Part shown: positions 47,462 to 59,587 of the stretch, piece after piece
Numbering within the stretch: the first letter of the stretch is position 1
Layout: each line of letters opens with the position of its first letter
From: Sphingobacteriales bacterium JAD_PAG50586_3
GTDB lineage: Bacteria; Bacteroidota; Bacteroidia; CAMBQF01
Length of the DNA: 64,000 nucleotides
Assembly (NCBI GenBank): GCA_023213195.1
Contig: CP096135.1
Location: forward strand, 3,468,842 to 3,532,841
Direction: 5' to 3'
The notes under the pieces: generated by a model
The model's input: only the letters and a program-made list of their open reading frames with translations
Told to the model about the DNA's origin: nothing
Database searches by the model: none
Made by a program: the position numbers and the translations under genes

Positions 47462-48407
47462 GCCTTCCACTTATACTCCTGCATATAGTATTCAATAGTA
47501 CCATCATCATAAAAATCAATAATAGCATACGCGGGAGCAAACTCCTGGTTGTTGCCACCCCACCATGCGCCACATACAGCACCATTACATAGATATTTCA
47601 CGCCAAGGTATTCAACAGCATCTTGCAGGTGAATATGGCCACTAAGGCATAGCTTAACGTTTTTATGCTGGTGGAACAAATCCTTTAATTCCAGGGCTTC
47701 TACGTGCATTAAACCACCGGGCACATTCCATCGGTCTTTTTAATGCGCTTGCCATCCATAAATACGCACATTGCATAAATAGGTATATGGCTAACAATGC
47801 ATATAGGCGTAGCTGAAGGCGTTTTCTTCAGTTCCTCTTTAAGCCAGTCTTTTTGCTCGTTGTCAAGTTTTGCAATATAGCCGGGACCGTGTTTGGTAGT
47901 ACTATCCAGCATTATAAAATGCCAGCCGCCTAAATCGTAGCTATAATATTGCTTAGGTATTTTTAGTTCTTCAACAGCCCATTGCTTACCAAAGTTATCG
48001 TCTTTTTTGTACTTGCCTAAAAGACCCCAGCCCCATACATCGTGGTTGCCAAGTAGTGGGTGCGTAGGCAGCGAACATTCATCTTTTAAAATCTTATTCC
48101 ACAAATCCCATTGCGTTTTGGTACGCTCCCTGCTTGCGCTAAAAGAGTCCATAACACAATCGCCACTAAAAATGATAGCCTCGGGTTTATCTGCCATATT
48201 CTGCACTTGGTGCAAGGCAGCTTCAAAGCCATAGGGCGCAGCACCTTCGGGCTGCAAATGCACATCGGTAAAATGCGCCAGGCGCATGCTGCGTTTGCGG
48301 TTGGGCGATACTATTGTATCTGTAGCACCTAGAAATTTACCCGGCACCATGCTTAACGCGCCCGCCGCCAGCGCAGACCGTAGAAAGCCTTTACGTGATG
48401 TTTTCAT
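47458..48407 (-). CDS. Metallophosphoesterase with Tat-like signal (one frameshift)
   Basis: About 316 residues. The N-terminus MKTSRKGFLRSALAAGALSM resembles a twin-arginine signal (S-R-K-G-F-L). Calcineurin-type metal-binding motifs follow in order: AHFTDVHLQPEG (D-x-H), IFSGDCVMD (GDxxxD-like), PLLGNHDVWG (GNHD), VSHIPIYA and SGHIHLQDAVEY (GHxH). It hydrolyses an unknown phosphoester in the periplasm, probably with two metals. The frame breaks at the T5 run 47737-47741. One added base gives RIKKDRWNVPGGLMHVEALE and joins the two parts. Confidence 0.88.
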
Positions 48408-48611
48408 GCACTAAATATATAATTTTTACCTCTCCCCGCTCCTCTCTTCTCAATCCTCTGCAAAAAGGTGTAAATAGACAAGGGTGGCCATGCACTTCTC
48501 ATGCTCTACGGGCCACCCTGTTTGTTTTCGCTCAAGACAAAGATGATACATGCACTTTAACTTAAATCGCTCTCCTCGTTAAGATATCATAAAGAAAACT
48601 ACTCTTAAAAA

Positions 48612-48863
48612 TGAGTGCGGGGGTAGTCCACGCCCGGTGTGAACTCCAAATTTTGTATGGCAATTAGTGCGGTTTGGATGTGCGAAAGCAAAATTTGAGA
48701 GTTTTTGCTTGTAGCCTGCCCCGTACTCGATACGGGGTGGTGTCTTTTCTTTGGGTACTTTCTTTGGACAAGCAAACGAAGTTCATTCATTCCAATAAAA
48801 AACAATTATACAATGGATAAAGAAAGTATCGCCTGCGGCAGCGAACCGCCGGAGGCAGCCAAG
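48612..48863 (+). repeat. Dispersed hairpin repeat, copy 6 (partly eroded)
   Basis: Head GTGCGGGGGTAGTCCACGCC, middle CGGTGTGAACTCCAAATTTT as in copy 2, CCCGTACTCGATACGGG palindrome, and an eroded hairpin around GACAAG. It fills most of the 48408-48980 gap, with the rpoC terminator at its right end. I see no gene there. Confidence 0.75.
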
Positions 48864-48920
48864 AAAAGCCCCTCCTATATTAGGAAGGGGTTGGGGGGTA
48901 GCAATAACAAAGGAGGGAGC

Positions 48921-48953
48921 AAAAAAATCCCCTGATTTTCATCAGGGGGATTT
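48921..48953 (-). terminator. Intrinsic terminator of the rpoBC operon
   Basis: Arms AAATCCCCTGAT and ATCAGGGGGATTT around TTTC, with a T7 run on the minus strand, 28 bp past the rpoC stop. Confidence 0.9.
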
Positions 48954-48980
48954 AAAATGTTTATGAGTGTAGCTTGATGC

Positions 48981-51900
48981 TTATTCTACCGGTGTGGTAG
49001 TAGCTTCACGCTTCTTTTTAGATGATAACAATAGTTCGTACTCTTCTTTAGAGCCTACAATAATGTTTTCGTACTCGCGAAGACCTGTACCTGCAGGTAT
49101 TAAGTGACCTACAATTACGTTCTCTTTCAAGCCGCGTAACTCATCACGTTTAGCATGTACTGCAGCTTCGTTAAGAACCTTGGTAGTTTCCTGGAACGAT
49201 GCAGCCGAGATAAAGCTATCTGTTTGCAACGATGCACGGGTTATACCTTGCAGTATTTGCGATGATGTAGCCGAAACAGCATCACGAGATTCTACAACAC
49301 GCATGTCTTTACGTTTCAACATAGAGTTTTCGTCGCGAAGCTTACGTGCGCTAACAATCTGGCCTGCTTTAAGAGAGGTAGACTCACCTGGGTCGGTAAC
49401 AATTTTTTTACCGTATATCCAGTTGTTCTCTTCCATAAATTCAGCCTTGTTAACAATCTGTCCTTCAAGGAATTTAGTATCACCCGGATCAACAATAATA
49501 ACCTTACGCATCATTTGGCGAACGATTACTTCAAAGTGCTTATCGTTAATTTTTACACCTTGTAAGCGGTATACCTCTTGAATTTCGTTTACTAAGTAAG
49601 ACTGTACTTGTGTAGGGCCTTTAATTTGAAGGATGTCTGATGGAGTAGTTGCACCGTCAGAAAGTGGCTGGCCTGCTTTTACAAAGTCGTTTTCCTGTAC
49701 AAGAATGTGTTTGGTTAACGATACTAAGTATGTGCGGCGCTCGCCGGTTTTCGATTCGATGATAATCTCGCGGTTACCACGTTTTATTTTACCAAAAGTA
49801 GCAACACCATCAATTTCAGATACTACGGCAGGGTTAGATGGGTTACGTGCTTCAAATAACTCAGTTACACGTGGCAGACCACCGGTGATATCACCTAGTT
49901 TACCTGATGTACGAGGTATCTTAACAAGAATTTCACCTGCTGCTACCTTATCGCCATTGTTGGCAATAATGTGAGAGCCTACCGGTATGCTATATGATTT
50001 AAGAATCTCTTTCTTGTTCGGGGTAAGAACAATAATAGTTGGGTTCTTAGTCTTGTCGCGGCGCTCAATAAGTACTTTCTCTTTGTAGCCGGTTTGCTCA
50101 TCCGTTTCTTCACGGTAAGTAATACCTTCTTCAATGTCTTCGTACTTAATAACACCCACGCTTTCAGAAACAATAACAGCGTTATATGGGTCCCAGTTAC
50201 AAATTAACTCGCCTTTTTTAACCTCTATACCGTTTTTAACGTACATGCGGGCACCGTAAGGTATGTTAGCGGTTGTAAGCACCACTTGCGTGTTCTTATC
50301 AACAATGCGCATCTCGGCAGAACGGCCAATAACAATTTCAGATTTGCCTCCTTCAGCATCGGTAGTTTCAACTAAACGTAACTCGTCTACTTCAAGTATA
50401 CCGTCGTATTTAGCTTCAATACGAGATTGGGTAGCTAAAGCAGAAGCAGCACCACCTACGTGGAAAGTACGTAGTGTAAGCTGTGTACCCGGCTCACCAA
50501 TAGACTGTGCAGCAATAACACCTACAGCTTCGCCCATTTGTACTTTGCGGCCACTTGCAAGGCTACGTCCGTAACATTTAGAACATACGCCTGTCTTAGC
50601 TTCGCAGGTAAGTACAGAGCGCATTTCTACCGTTTCAATATCAGCGGCAACAATAGCTTCAGCAATAGCCTCGCTAAATTCTTCGCCTGCTGCTACTATT
50701 AACTCTCCGGTGTGCGGGTTAAGAATATCGTGTACAGATGTACGGCCTAGTATACGGTCAAATAATGATTCTACCGGCTCGTCGTTAATACGTAACTCTT
50801 GTTCTGTTAAACCACGTAATGTTCCGCAGTCTACAGAAGAGATGATAACGTCTTGCGCAACGTCAACCAACCTACGGGTTAGGTAACCGGCATCAGCCGT
50901 TTTAAGGGCGGTATCAGCCAAACCTTTACGTGCACCGTGGGTAGAGATAAAGTACTCAAGAATCGAAAGACCTTCTTTAAAGTTAGAAAGAATCGGGTTC
51001 TCAATAATCTCGCCACCACTAGCACCGCTTTTTTGCGGTTTAGCCATAAGGCCACGCATACCTGATAACTGACGGATTTGTTCTTTAGAACCCCTCGCGC
51101 CCGAGTCAAGCATCATGTACACAGAGTTAAAGCCTTGCTTATCTGTAGCCATTTGGTTCATCAAAGTGGCTGTTAAGCGGGTGTTGGTATGTGTCCAGGT
51201 ATCAATAATCTGGTTGTAACGCTCACGGTCTGTAATAAAGCCCATTGAGTAGTTAGACATGATTTCTTCAACCTCGGTATTAGCTTTCTTAATAAGTACT
51301 TCTTTCTCTGGTGGGATAATAATATCGTGCAGGTTGAAAGAAAGACCACCTTTAAAGGCCATTTTAAAACCAAGGTCCTTAATATCATCAAGGAACTTAG
51401 CAGTACGCTGTATTGATGTGGCTTTTAAAATCTGGCCAATAATATCGCGCAGGGCTTTTTTGGTTAGTACTACGTTAACAAAAGGCACCTCTTTAGGTAC
51501 AACCTCGTTAAATAATACACGGCCTACTGTTGTGTCTATAATCTTGTTTACAGCCTGACCGTTTTCGTCAAGTGTATGGGTTTTAACCTTAATGGTAGCA
51601 TGCAAATCTACACGGCCTTCGTTGTGGGCAATAATTACCTCCTCTGGCGAGTAGAATGTTAAACCTTCACCTTTAACGGTAATGTCCTTATCAGTTTTAC
51701 GGGCTTTAGACGTGTAGTATAAGCCCAATACCATGTCTTGAGATGGTACGGTGATAGGTGCGCCGTTAGCAGGGTTCAAAATGTTGTGCGATGCAAGCAT
51801 TAACATTTGCGCCTCTAATACAGCAGCATTACCTAGTGGTACGTGCACAGCCATTTGGTCACCGTCAAAGTCGGCGTTAAAGGCGGTACATACCAATGGG

Positions 51901-53291
51901 TGCAACTGGATAGCTTTACCCTCTATAAGTTTAGGTTGGAAAGACTGGATACCTAACCTGTGTAGTGTTGGGGCGCGGTTAAGTAACACAGGGTGTCCTT
52001 TAAGCACGTTCTCTAAAATATCCCAAACTACAGGGTCTTTACGGTCAATAATCTTTTTGGCCGATTTTACAGTTTTAACAATGCCACGCTCTATAAGTTT
52101 ACGTATGATAAATGGCTTGAATAGCTCAGCAGCCATATCTTTTGGTAAACCACACTCGTGTAGTTTTAACTCAGGCCCTACAACAATTACCGAACGGGCA
52201 GAGTAGTCAACACGTTTACCTAATAAGTTTTGACGGAAACGGCCTTGCTTACCTTTTAAGCTATCAGATAGCGATTTAAGGGCACGGTTAGATTCTGTTT
52301 TAACTGCGTTAGATTTACGAGAGTTATCAAATAACGAGTCTACAGCCTCTTGCAACATACGTTTTTCGTTACGTAAAATCACCTCCGGAGCTTTAATCTC
52401 TATAAGACGTTTTAAACGGTTGTTACGTATAATTACACGGCGGTAAAGGTCGTTTAAGTCTGATGTAGCAAAGCGGCCACCATCCAGGGGCACAAGTGGG
52501 CGTAATTCTGGTGGTATAACCGGAACTACTTTTACAATCATCCACTCTGGTTTGTTTTCTATACGCTCGTTAGCAGCACGGAAAGCCTCAACCACCTGTA
52601 AACGTTTCAAGGCTTCGCTCTTACGTTGTTGAGATGTTTCGTTGCTGGCTTTGTCGCGCAGTTCGTACGATAGTGTTGCCAAATCTAAACGGGCCAATAG
52701 CATGTGTAATGCCTCGGCACCCATCTTAGCGATGAATTTGTTTGGGTCGGCATCATCAAGGTACTGGTTATCTTTTGGCAGTTTGTCTACCAACTCAAGG
52801 TATTCCTCTTCAGTTAAAAAATCTTGGAAAGAAATGCCATGCTCGCCGGCAGCGCCGGTTTGTATAACCACATAACGCTCGTAGTAAATAATAGCGTCAA
52901 GCTTTTTGGTAGGTAAACCTAACAAGTAGCCTATTTTATTTGGTAACGAACGGAAGAACCAAATGTGAGCCACCGGAACGGTAAGCTGTATGTGGCCCAT
53001 GCGCTCGCGACGCACTTTCTTTTCTGTTACTTCAACACCGCAACGGTCGCACACAATACCTTTGTAACGTATGCGTTTGTATTTGCCGCAATGGCATTCG
53101 TAATCTTTTACCGGACCAAAAATACGCTCGCAAAACAAGCCACCCATTTCGGGCTTGTAAGTACGGTAATTAATAGTCTCGGGTTTTACCACCTCGCCAT
53201 GGCTCTGGTCCAGAATATCTTCCGGAGACGCTAAGCTGATAGTGATACTTTTAAAATTGCTTTTGGGTTTATTCTCTTTCCGTAACGCCAT
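48981..53291 (-). CDS. rpoC: DNA-directed RNA polymerase subunit beta'
   Basis: 1436 residues, complete and unbroken. Landmarks are the N-terminal zinc ribbon ([20 protein letters not shown]), the active-site magnesium loop [15 protein letters not shown], the bridge/trigger region [20 protein letters not shown] and a second zinc site ([13 protein letters not shown]). It forms the catalytic centre with RpoB. Its start is 76 bp after rpoB, with a strong hairpin between. A terminator follows at 48921. Confidence 0.99.
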   Translation of the reverse strand: MALRKENKPKSNFKSITISLASPEDILDQSHGEVVKPETINYRTYKPEMGGLFCERIFGPVKDYECHCGKYKRIRYKGIVCDRCGVEVTEKKVRRERMGHIQLTVPVAHIWFFRSLPNKIGYLLGLPTKKLDAIIYYERYVVIQTGAAGEHGISFQDFLTEEEYLELVDKLPKDNQYLDDADPNKFIAKMGAEALHMLLARLDLATLSYELRDKASNETSQQRKSEALKRLQVVEAFRAANERIENKPEWMIVKVVPVIPPELRPLVPLDGGRFATSDLNDLYRRVIIRNNRLKRLIEIKAPEVILRNEKRMLQEAVDSLFDNSRKSNAVKTESNRALKSLSDSLKGKQGRFRQNLLGKRVDYSARSVIVVGPELKLHECGLPKDMAAELFKPFIIRKLIERGIVKTVKSAKKIIDRKDPVVWDILENVLKGHPVLLNRAPTLHRLGIQSFQPKLIEGKAIQLHPLVCTAFNADFDGDQMAVHVPLGNAAVLEAQMLMLASHNILNPANGAPITVPSQDMVLGLYYTSKARKTDKDITVKGEGLTFYSPEEVIIAHNEGRVDLHATIKVKTHTLDENGQAVNKIIDTTVGRVLFNEVVPKEVPFVNVVLTKKALRDIIGQILKATSIQRTAKFLDDIKDLGFKMAFKGGLSFNLHDIIIPPEKEVLIKKANTEVEEIMSNYSMGFITDRERYNQIIDTWTHTNTRLTATLMNQMATDKQGFNSVYMMLDSGARGSKEQIRQLSGMRGLMAKPQKSGASGGEIIENPILSNFKEGLSILEYFISTHGARKGLADTALKTADAGYLTRRLVDVAQDVIISSVDCGTLRGLTEQELRINDEPVESLFDRILGRTSVHDILNPHTGELIVAAGEEFSEAIAEAIVAADIETVEMRSVLTCEAKTGVCSKCYGRSLASGRKVQMGEAVGVIAAQSIGEPGTQLTLRTFHVGGAASALATQSRIEAKYDGILEVDELRLVETTDAEGGKSEIVIGRSAEMRIVDKNTQVVLTTANIPYGARMYVKNGIEVKKGELICNWDPYNAVIVSESVGVIKYEDIEEGITYREETDEQTGYKEKVLIERRDKTKNPTIIVLTPNKKEILKSYSIPVGSHIIANNGDKVAAGEILVKIPRTSGKLGDITGGLPRVTELFEARNPSNPAVVSEIDGVATFGKIKRGNREIIIESKTGERRTYLVSLTKHILVQENDFVKAGQPLSDGATTPSDILQIKGPTQVQSYLVNEIQEVYRLQGVKINDKHFEVIVRQMMRKVIIVDPGDTKFLEGQIVNKAEFMEENNWIYGKKIVTDPGESTSLKAGQIVSARKLRDENSMLKRKDMRVVESRDAVSATSSQILQGITRASLQTDSFISAASFQETTKVLNEAAVHAKRDELRGLKENVIVGHLIPAGTGLREYENIIVGSKEEYELLLSSKKKREATTTPVE

Positions 53292-53326
53292 TTTAATAAA
53301 ATAAGGGTTTAACCGGTTATAATTTC

Positions 53327-53356
53327 AGCACTTGCGGTTTTGCAACCGCAAGTGCT
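53327..53356 (-). other. Strong hairpin between rpoB and rpoC
   Basis: Perfect 13-bp arms AGCACTTGCGGTT (53327-53339) and AACCGCAAGTGCT (53344-53356) around TTGC. No T run follows. Likely an mRNA processing or stability element rather than a terminator. Confidence 0.7.
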
Positions 53357-53367
53357 AAATGTTATTA

Positions 53368-56300
53368 TTATTCAAGGGTAATTTTAAGGCCTAGGCCGCG
53401 TAACTCGTGCAACAATACGTTGAACGATTCAGGAATACCCGGTGTTGGCATCGTTTCGCCTTTAACAATGGTTTCATATGCCTTAGCACGGCCCACCACG
53501 TCGTCAGACTTAACGGTAAGTATTTCCTGTAGAATGTTAGCTGCACCAAATGCCTCAAGTGCCCAAACCTCCATCTCGCCAAAACGCTGGCCACCAAACT
53601 GTGCTTTACCGCCCAGTGGTTGTTGCGTAATAAGAGAGTATGGTCCAATAGAACGCGCGTGCATCTTATCATCAACCATGTGGCCCAGTTTAAGCATGTA
53701 GATAATACCTACAGTTGCCGGTTGGTCAAATGGTTCGCCGGTACCGCCGTCGCATAAGAAAGTACGGCCAAACGATGGTAAGCCCGCCTCTTTCATATAC
53801 TTGTCAATATCGTCTAACGATGCACCATCAAAAATTGGTGTTGCAAACTTTTGGTTAAGCTTACGGCCTGCCCATGCTAAAATGGTTTCGTAAATCTGTC
53901 CAAGGTTCATCCTAGATGGTACACCCAATGGGTTAAGTACAACATCTACCGGTGTTCCGTCTGGTAAGTAAGGCATATCCTCGTCACGTACTATACGTGC
54001 AACAATACCCTTGTTACCATGGCGGCCCGCCATTTTATCACCTACTTTCAGCTTACGTTTTTTAGCAATGTATACTTTGGCAAGTTGTACTATACCGGCT
54101 GGTAACTCATCACCTACGGTAATAGCAAATTTCTTGCGTTTGTGTATACCCAACAAGTCGTTGTGCTTAATAGCAAAGTTGTGTAGCAACTCGCGTATTT
54201 GGTCGTTTTTGTCTTTGTCGGTAGTCCATTTGCTTGGGTTCACCGCTTCATAGTCAATACCTTGCAGTATCTTCAATGTAAACTTAGCGCCTTTAGCAAC
54301 TACGTTCTCTTTAAGGTTATTGATAACACCTTGCGATGTTTTACCATTAACCAAAACAAAAAGTTTATCAATAAGCTTGTTTACCAACTCAGCCTTAGCC
54401 TTGTTGTACTCGTCATCTATCTTAGCAATAATACCTTTTTCGTCAGATTTGGTTTTCTTGTCTTTAATAGCGCGAGAGAACAATTTCTTGTCTACAACAA
54501 CACCGTGAAGTGATGGAGGCGCTTTTAACGAAGCATCTTTCACATCGCCTGCTTTATCACCAAAAATGGCGCGTAGCAGTTTCTCTTCCGGCGATGGGTC
54601 TGTCTCTCCTTTAGGAGTAATTTTACCGATAAGGATATCGCCTGGTTTAACCTCGGCACCTACACGGATAAGACCATTTTCGTCAAGCTCCTTGGTAGCT
54701 TCTTCCGATACGTTAGGAATGTCAGAAGTTAATTCTTCCAAACCACGTTTCGTGTCGCGTACCTCCAGGCTGTATTCGTCAATATGTAATGATGTGAAGA
54801 TATCTTCGCGTACAACACGCTCAGATATTACAATCGCATCCTCAAAGTTATACCCTTTCCAAGGCATGAAAGCCACCATTAGGTTACGGCCAAGGGCAAG
54901 TTCGCCGGCTTGGGTTGCGTAGCCTTCGCAAAGCACCTGTCCACGAGAAACCTTTTCGCCTTTGGCTACAATAGGTTTAAGGTTAACACAGGTATTTTGG
55001 TTGGTTTTCATAAACTTAGTTAGCTTGTACGATTTTATGTCATCGTCAAAACTTACCAGTTTCTCATCATCGGTACGGCTGTAGCGTATTACAATTTCGC
55101 GGGCATCAACGTATTCTACTACGCCATCGCCTTCGGCATTAATAAGTACGCGGCTGTCGCGGGCAACAGAACCTTCAAGGCCTGTACCAACAATAGGAGC
55201 TTCAGGACGTAACAATGGTACGGCCTGACGCATCATGTTAGAGCCCATCAACGCGCGGTTAGCATCATCATGCTCCAAAAATGGAATAAGAGATGCCGCA
55301 ATAGAGGCAATCTGGTTAGGGGCAACGTCCATGTAGTTTACCTGGTTGGCATCCAACACGGGAAATCGCCTTCGTAACGGGCCTGAACCTTGTTTACAAC
55401 AAAAGATCCATCGGCACGTAACTCAGTATTTGCCTGCGCAATATTTGATTTTTCTTCCTCTTCAGCGCTTAAGTAAATTACATCGCCTTTTAAATCAACT
55501 TTACCGTTGTTTACCTTGTGGTAAGGCGTTTCGATAAAGCCTAAGCGGTTAATTTTAGCGTAAACACAAAGAGATGATATAAGACCAATGTTTGGTCCCT
55601 CTGGTGTTTCAATAGTACATAAACGGCCGTAGTGAGTGTAGTGAACGTCACGCACCTCAAAACCTGCACGCTCGCGGCTTAAACCACCTGGTCCAAGGGC
55701 AGAAAGACGACGCTTGTGCGTAATCTCTGACAATGGATTTGTTTGGTCCATAAACTGCGATAACTGGTTGGTACCAAAGAACGAGTTGATAACAGATGAT
55801 AACGTTTTAGCGTTAATCAAATCTGTCGGGGTAAACACCTCGTTATCACGTACGTTCATACGCTCGCGGATGGTACGGGCCATACGGGCTAAACCTACGC
55901 CAAACTGGGCATAAAGCTGCTCGCCAACGGTACGTACACGGCGGTTACTTAAATGGTCAATATCATCAATATCAGCCTTAGAGTTGATCAACTGGATCAA
56001 ATAACGGATGATAGAAATAATATCTTCTTTGGTTAACACGCGGGTATCTTCCGGAGTGTTAAGGCCAAGTTTTTTGTTAATACGGTAACGGCCTACGTCG
56101 CCCAAGGTCATAACGTTTGTCCGAGAAGAACAACTTGTCAATAATACCACGGGCAGTTTCCTCATCCGGTGGATCAGCGTTACGTAAAACACGATATATG
56201 TATTCAACAGCTTCTTTTTCAGAGTTTGAAGTATCTTTTTGAAGCGTGTTGTAGATAATGGCAAAGTCGGCAGCGTTTACATCATCTTTATGTAAAATGA

Positions 56301-57177
56301 TAGATTTAACGCCTGCATCAACAATCTGGTCAAGGTGTTCTGCCTCAAGCACAACTTCGCGGTCAATAATAACCTCGTTACGCTCAATAGAAACCACCTC
56401 GCCGGTGTCCTCGTCAACAAAATCTTCAACCCATGTTTTAAGTACCCTTGCTGCAAGCTTGCGGCCCAGTACTTTTTTAATGGTTGATTTGCTAACTTTA
56501 TATTCGTCGGCCAGGCCGAATATTTCCAGAATGTGGCGGTCGCTTTCAAAACCAATAGCACGTAAAAGGGTAGTTACAGGTAACTTCTTTTTACGGTCAA
56601 TGTAGGCATACATCACGTTGTTGATGTCGGTAGCAAACTCAATCCACGAACCTTTAAAAGGTATAATACGTGCAGAGTATAGCTTGGTACCGTTAGCATG
56701 CCTGCTTTGGCTAAAGAAAACGCCCGGAGAACGGTGTAGCTGGCTTACAACAACACGCTCTGCGCCATTAACGCAGAATGTTCCTTTGGGGGTCATGTAC
56801 GGTATTGTACCTAAATACACATCTTGAATGATGGTTTGGAAATCTTCGTGTTCCGGGTCGGTACAGTACAGTTTAAGTTTTGCCTTCAGCGGTACGCTGT
56901 AGGTTAACCCACGCTCAATACACTCATCAATGCTGTATCGCGGTGGATCAATAAAATAGTCGATGAATTCGAGAACAAAATTATTCCTCGCATCAGAGAT
57001 GGGGAAGTTCTCGGCAAAAACACGGAATAAACCCTCTTTTTGACGGTTTTCCGACGATGTTTCGAGTTGGAAGAAATCCTGAAACGACTTAAGCTGAATA
57101 TCCAGAAAGTCTGGGTAATCGGCCGGTAGTTGGCTCGAAGCGAAGTTTATCCTTTGATTTTTCTTATTTAGCGCCAA
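53368..57177 (-). CDS. rpoB: DNA-directed RNA polymerase subunit beta (two frameshifts)
   Basis: About 1269 residues, full family length. The first third holds the protrusion and lobe. Conserved regions include [20 protein letters not shown] and [20 protein letters not shown] (the rifampicin region), [14 protein letters not shown], and [20 protein letters not shown] near the end. The frame breaks at CCC 56101-56103 (one extra; corrected [16 protein letters not shown]) and at GGG 55360-55362 (one missing; corrected [14 protein letters not shown]). rpoB is essential and cannot be broken twice, so these are sequence errors. Confidence 0.97.
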
Positions 57178-57264
57178 GCGCTTTTCGAATTTTAAAAGGT
57201 TTGTACTAATACTATAATTGGGTGTTATGGGCTATTATATAACCAATAACTTGTAAACAAGTTT

Positions 57265-57307
57265 AGACCTGCTCAGGTGGCACATTTTTGTACCACCTGA
57301 GAGGTCT
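57265..57307 (-). other. Hairpin between rplL and rpoB
   Basis: Arms AGACCT-g-CTCAGGTGG and CCACCTGAG-AGGTCT, 15 pairs with one bulged G, in the 164-bp gap. It sits where many bacteria have an attenuator or an RNase III site that sets the ratio of L7/L12 to RNA polymerase. Confidence 0.65.
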
Positions 57308-57341
57308 TAACTTTAACTGCGGTTAAACCGCTTTGCTATCG

Positions 57342-57722
57342 TTACTTAACTTCAACCTCAGCACCAGCTTCAGTCAATTGAGCCTTGATAGATTCAGCTT
57401 CTTCTTTGCTCACACCTTCTTTCAAAGGTTTTGGAGCGCCGTCTACTAAATCTTTAGCCTCTTTAAGACCTAAGCCTGTTAGGTCTTTCACTAACTTAAC
57501 TACAGCTAGTTTCTGACCACCGGCACTTTTAAGAATAACATCAAAAGATGTTTTTTCTTCAGCAGCTTCGCCACCACCGGCACCACCCGCAGGGGCAGCA
57601 ACGGCAACAGCTGCAGCAGCTGGTTCAATGCCATATTCGTCTTTAAGTATTTGAGCAAGCTCGTTTACTTCTTTTACAGTAAGGTTAACTAACTGCTCAG
57701 CAAAAGCTTTCAAATCTGCCAT
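57342..57722 (-). CDS. rplL: 50S ribosomal protein L7/L12
   Basis: 126 residues. N-terminal dimerisation helix ([20 protein letters not shown]), Ala/Gly-rich hinge ([20 protein letters not shown]), and the C-terminal factor-binding domain with [20 protein letters not shown] and [20 protein letters not shown]. It forms the stalk that recruits translation factors and is bound to the ribosome through L10, encoded just upstream. Confidence 0.98.
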   Translation of the reverse strand: MADLKAFAEQLVNLTVKEVNELAQILKDEYGIEPAAAAVAVAAPAGGAGGGEAAEEKTSFDVILKSAGGQKLAVVKLVKDLTGLGLKEAKDLVDGAPKPLKEGVSKEEAESIKAQLTEAGAEVEVK

Positions 57723-57766
57723 GTTGATTAATTTTTATTTGTTAATAATTGTTTTACTTGTTTTGA

Positions 57767-58288
57767 TTAATTGTTACGTTCTTGTAAAGTTTTAACGATA
57801 CCTGCAATTTTACCGCCGCTGCCTTTAAGGCCAGAGATAACATTTTTAGCAGGCGATTGAAGAAGACCTACAATCTCTCCTATCAATTCATTTTTCGATT
57901 TAATGCTGATTAACGCTTCTAGCTGGTTATCGCCAACGTAGCACGATTCCTGAACGTAGGCCGCTTTTAACAGGGGCTTTTCGCTCTTTTTACGGAATTC
58001 TTTGATAAGCTTTGCAGGCTCTGGGGCAACTTCGCTCATAAAGATAGAAGTTGGTCCTTCCAAAACGCTGTATAGCTCGCTCAAATCTTTGCCGGTGCGT
58101 TCTAAGGCCTTACGCAAGAAAGTGTTCTTTACTGTGCGTAGGGTTACATTTTTCTTAAAACAGGCACGGCGCAGTGCACTTGTCTGCTCCACAGTTAAAC
58201 CGCCAATATCGGCAATATAAAAGTGGGGCACGGCATTTAGCGTAGCTGCTAGCTCGTCAATTGTCCGGTTTTTTTCCTCTTTTGTCAT
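57767..58288 (-). CDS. rplJ: 50S ribosomal protein L10
   Basis: 173 residues. Begins MTKEEKNRTIDELAATLNAV with the rRNA-binding domain including TSALRRACFKKNVTLRTVKN and TFLRKALE. The C-terminal helix binds L7/L12 dimers. Gene order L11-L1-L10-L7/L12 is conserved. Only 28 bp separate it from rplA, so any L10 autoregulatory leader must overlap the rplA end or be short. Confidence 0.97.
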   Translation of the reverse strand: MTKEEKNRTIDELAATLNAVPHFYIADIGGLTVEQTSALRRACFKKNVTLRTVKNTFLRKALERTGKDLSELYSVLEGPTSIFMSEVAPEPAKLIKEFRKKSEKPLLKAAYVQESCYVGDNQLEALISIKSKNELIGEIVGLLQSPAKNVISGLKGSGGKIAGIVKTLQERNN

Positions 58289-58316
58289 TTTACCTGTGTT
58301 TTAATGCACTTAATGA

Positions 58317-59012
58317 TTAATTACCGCCAAACGATTTAACATCAATCTGGATACCGGGACTCATAGTGCTAGACATGTAAACACTTTTAATGTACGTACC
58401 TTTTGCAGCCGTTGGCTTTAGCTTAATGATGGTTTGTAAAAGTTCTTTTGCGTTTTCGGTAAGTTTGTCTTGTGTAAAAGACGCTTTGCCTACAGAGCTG
58501 TGAACAATTCCAAACTTATCAACTTTAAAGTCGATTTTACCAGCCTTAACTTCGGTTACTGCTTTACCAACTTCTGGTGTTACAGTACCTGTTTTAGGGT
58601 TAGGCATCAAACCGCGTGGGCCTAAAACTTTACCTAAAGCACCTACTTTACCCATCAATGCAGGCATAGTAATAATAACATCAACATCGGTCCAACCACC
58701 TTTGATTTTATCAATGTAGTCGTCCATACCTACAAAATCGGCACCGGCGGCTTTGGCCTCTTCTTCCTTGTCAGGAGTACAAAGTACAAGCACGCGAACG
58801 GTTTTACCGGTTCCGTGTGGAAGTGTTACTATACCACGCACCATTTGATTGGCTTTGCGGGGGTCTACACCTAAGCGGATATTTAAATCCACAGAAGCAT
58901 CAAATTTTACGCTGGTAATTTCTTTTACCAACTTAGATGCATCTTCTAAGGTATATTGCTTTGGCTCTATTTTGGCTAAGGCTTCTTTTTGTTTTTTCGA
59001 TACACGTGCCAT
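58317..59012 (-). CDS. rplA: 50S ribosomal protein L1
   Basis: 231 residues. Conserved blocks are [40 protein letters not shown] and [20 protein letters not shown]. It forms the L1 stalk of the large subunit and binds 23S rRNA. It starts 8 bp after rplK. Confidence 0.98.
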   Translation of the reverse strand: MARVSKKQKEALAKIEPKQYTLEDASKLVKEITSVKFDASVDLNIRLGVDPRKANQMVRGIVTLPHGTGKTVRVLVLCTPDKEEEAKAAGADFVGMDDYIDKIKGGWTDVDVIITMPALMGKVGALGKVLGPRGLMPNPKTGTVTPEVGKAVTEVKAGKIDFKVDKFGIVHSSVGKASFTQDKLTENAKELLQTIIKLKPTAAKGTYIKSVYMSSTMSPGIQIDVKSFGGN

Positions 59013-59020
59013 CGTAATCC

Positions 59021-59464
59021 TTAGTTGTTAAGTGGTGAAGGTCCCTCTACGGTAATACCCATACTGCGTGCAGTACCGGCTACCATGCTCATTGCACTTT
59101 CAAGGGTAAAGCAGTTAAGGTCGGGCATTTTTTCGGTGGCTATAGTCTGAACCGTATCCCAGGTAATTGAAGCTACCTTTTTACGATTAGGCTCGGCCGA
59201 ACCTGATTGAAGCTTTGCTGCTTCTTTTAGTTGAACGGCCACCGGTGGGTTCTTAATAATGAAGTCAAACGATTTATCGGCGTATACAGTGATGATAACC
59301 GGAAGTACTTTACCGGCTTTCTCCTGCGTACGGGCGTTAAACTGCTTGCAGAACTCCATAATGTTGACGCCTTTTGAACCCAAAGCCGGACCAATTGGTG
59401 GTGATGGGTTTGCGGCGCCGCCCTTAACTTGGAGCTTAATTAAACCTGCTACTTCTTTCGCCAT
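59021..59464 (-). CDS. rplK: 50S ribosomal protein L11
   Basis: 147 residues. Conserved N-terminal [34 protein letters not shown], and C-terminal [20 protein letters not shown] then [14 protein letters not shown]. It binds the GTPase-associated centre of 23S rRNA. It begins the L11-L1 unit 123 bp after nusG; the gap holds a small hairpin (59551-59575). Confidence 0.98.
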   Translation of the reverse strand: MAKEVAGLIKLQVKGGAANPSPPIGPALGSKGVNIMEFCKQFNARTQEKAGKVLPVIITVYADKSFDFIIKNPPVAVQLKEAAKLQSGSAEPNRKKVASITWDTVQTIATEKMPDLNCFTLESAMSMVAGTARSMGITVEGPSPLNN

Positions 59465-59550
59465 TTTAATTGTTTGTTAAAAAATTAGTGTTACTAGATG
59501 TTGGAAGCATTTAATGTAACAGCGTATTCACTTTCTTTATTTCTATTTTC

Positions 59551-59575
59551 AATCCTTACTCTAAGCGTAAGGATT
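59551..59575 (-). other. Small hairpin between nusG and rplK
   Basis: Arms AATCCTTAC and GTAAGGATT around TCTAAGC. Function unknown; possible leader structure of the L11-L1 message. Confidence 0.4.
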
Positions 59576-59587
59576 TAGGATAGTGTT

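Noticed and set aside
53368..57177. Programmed frameshifting or inteins in rpoB
   Set aside because: No slippery heptamer with a downstream pseudoknot is evident, no intein motifs are seen, and identical one-base errors occur across unrelated genes.
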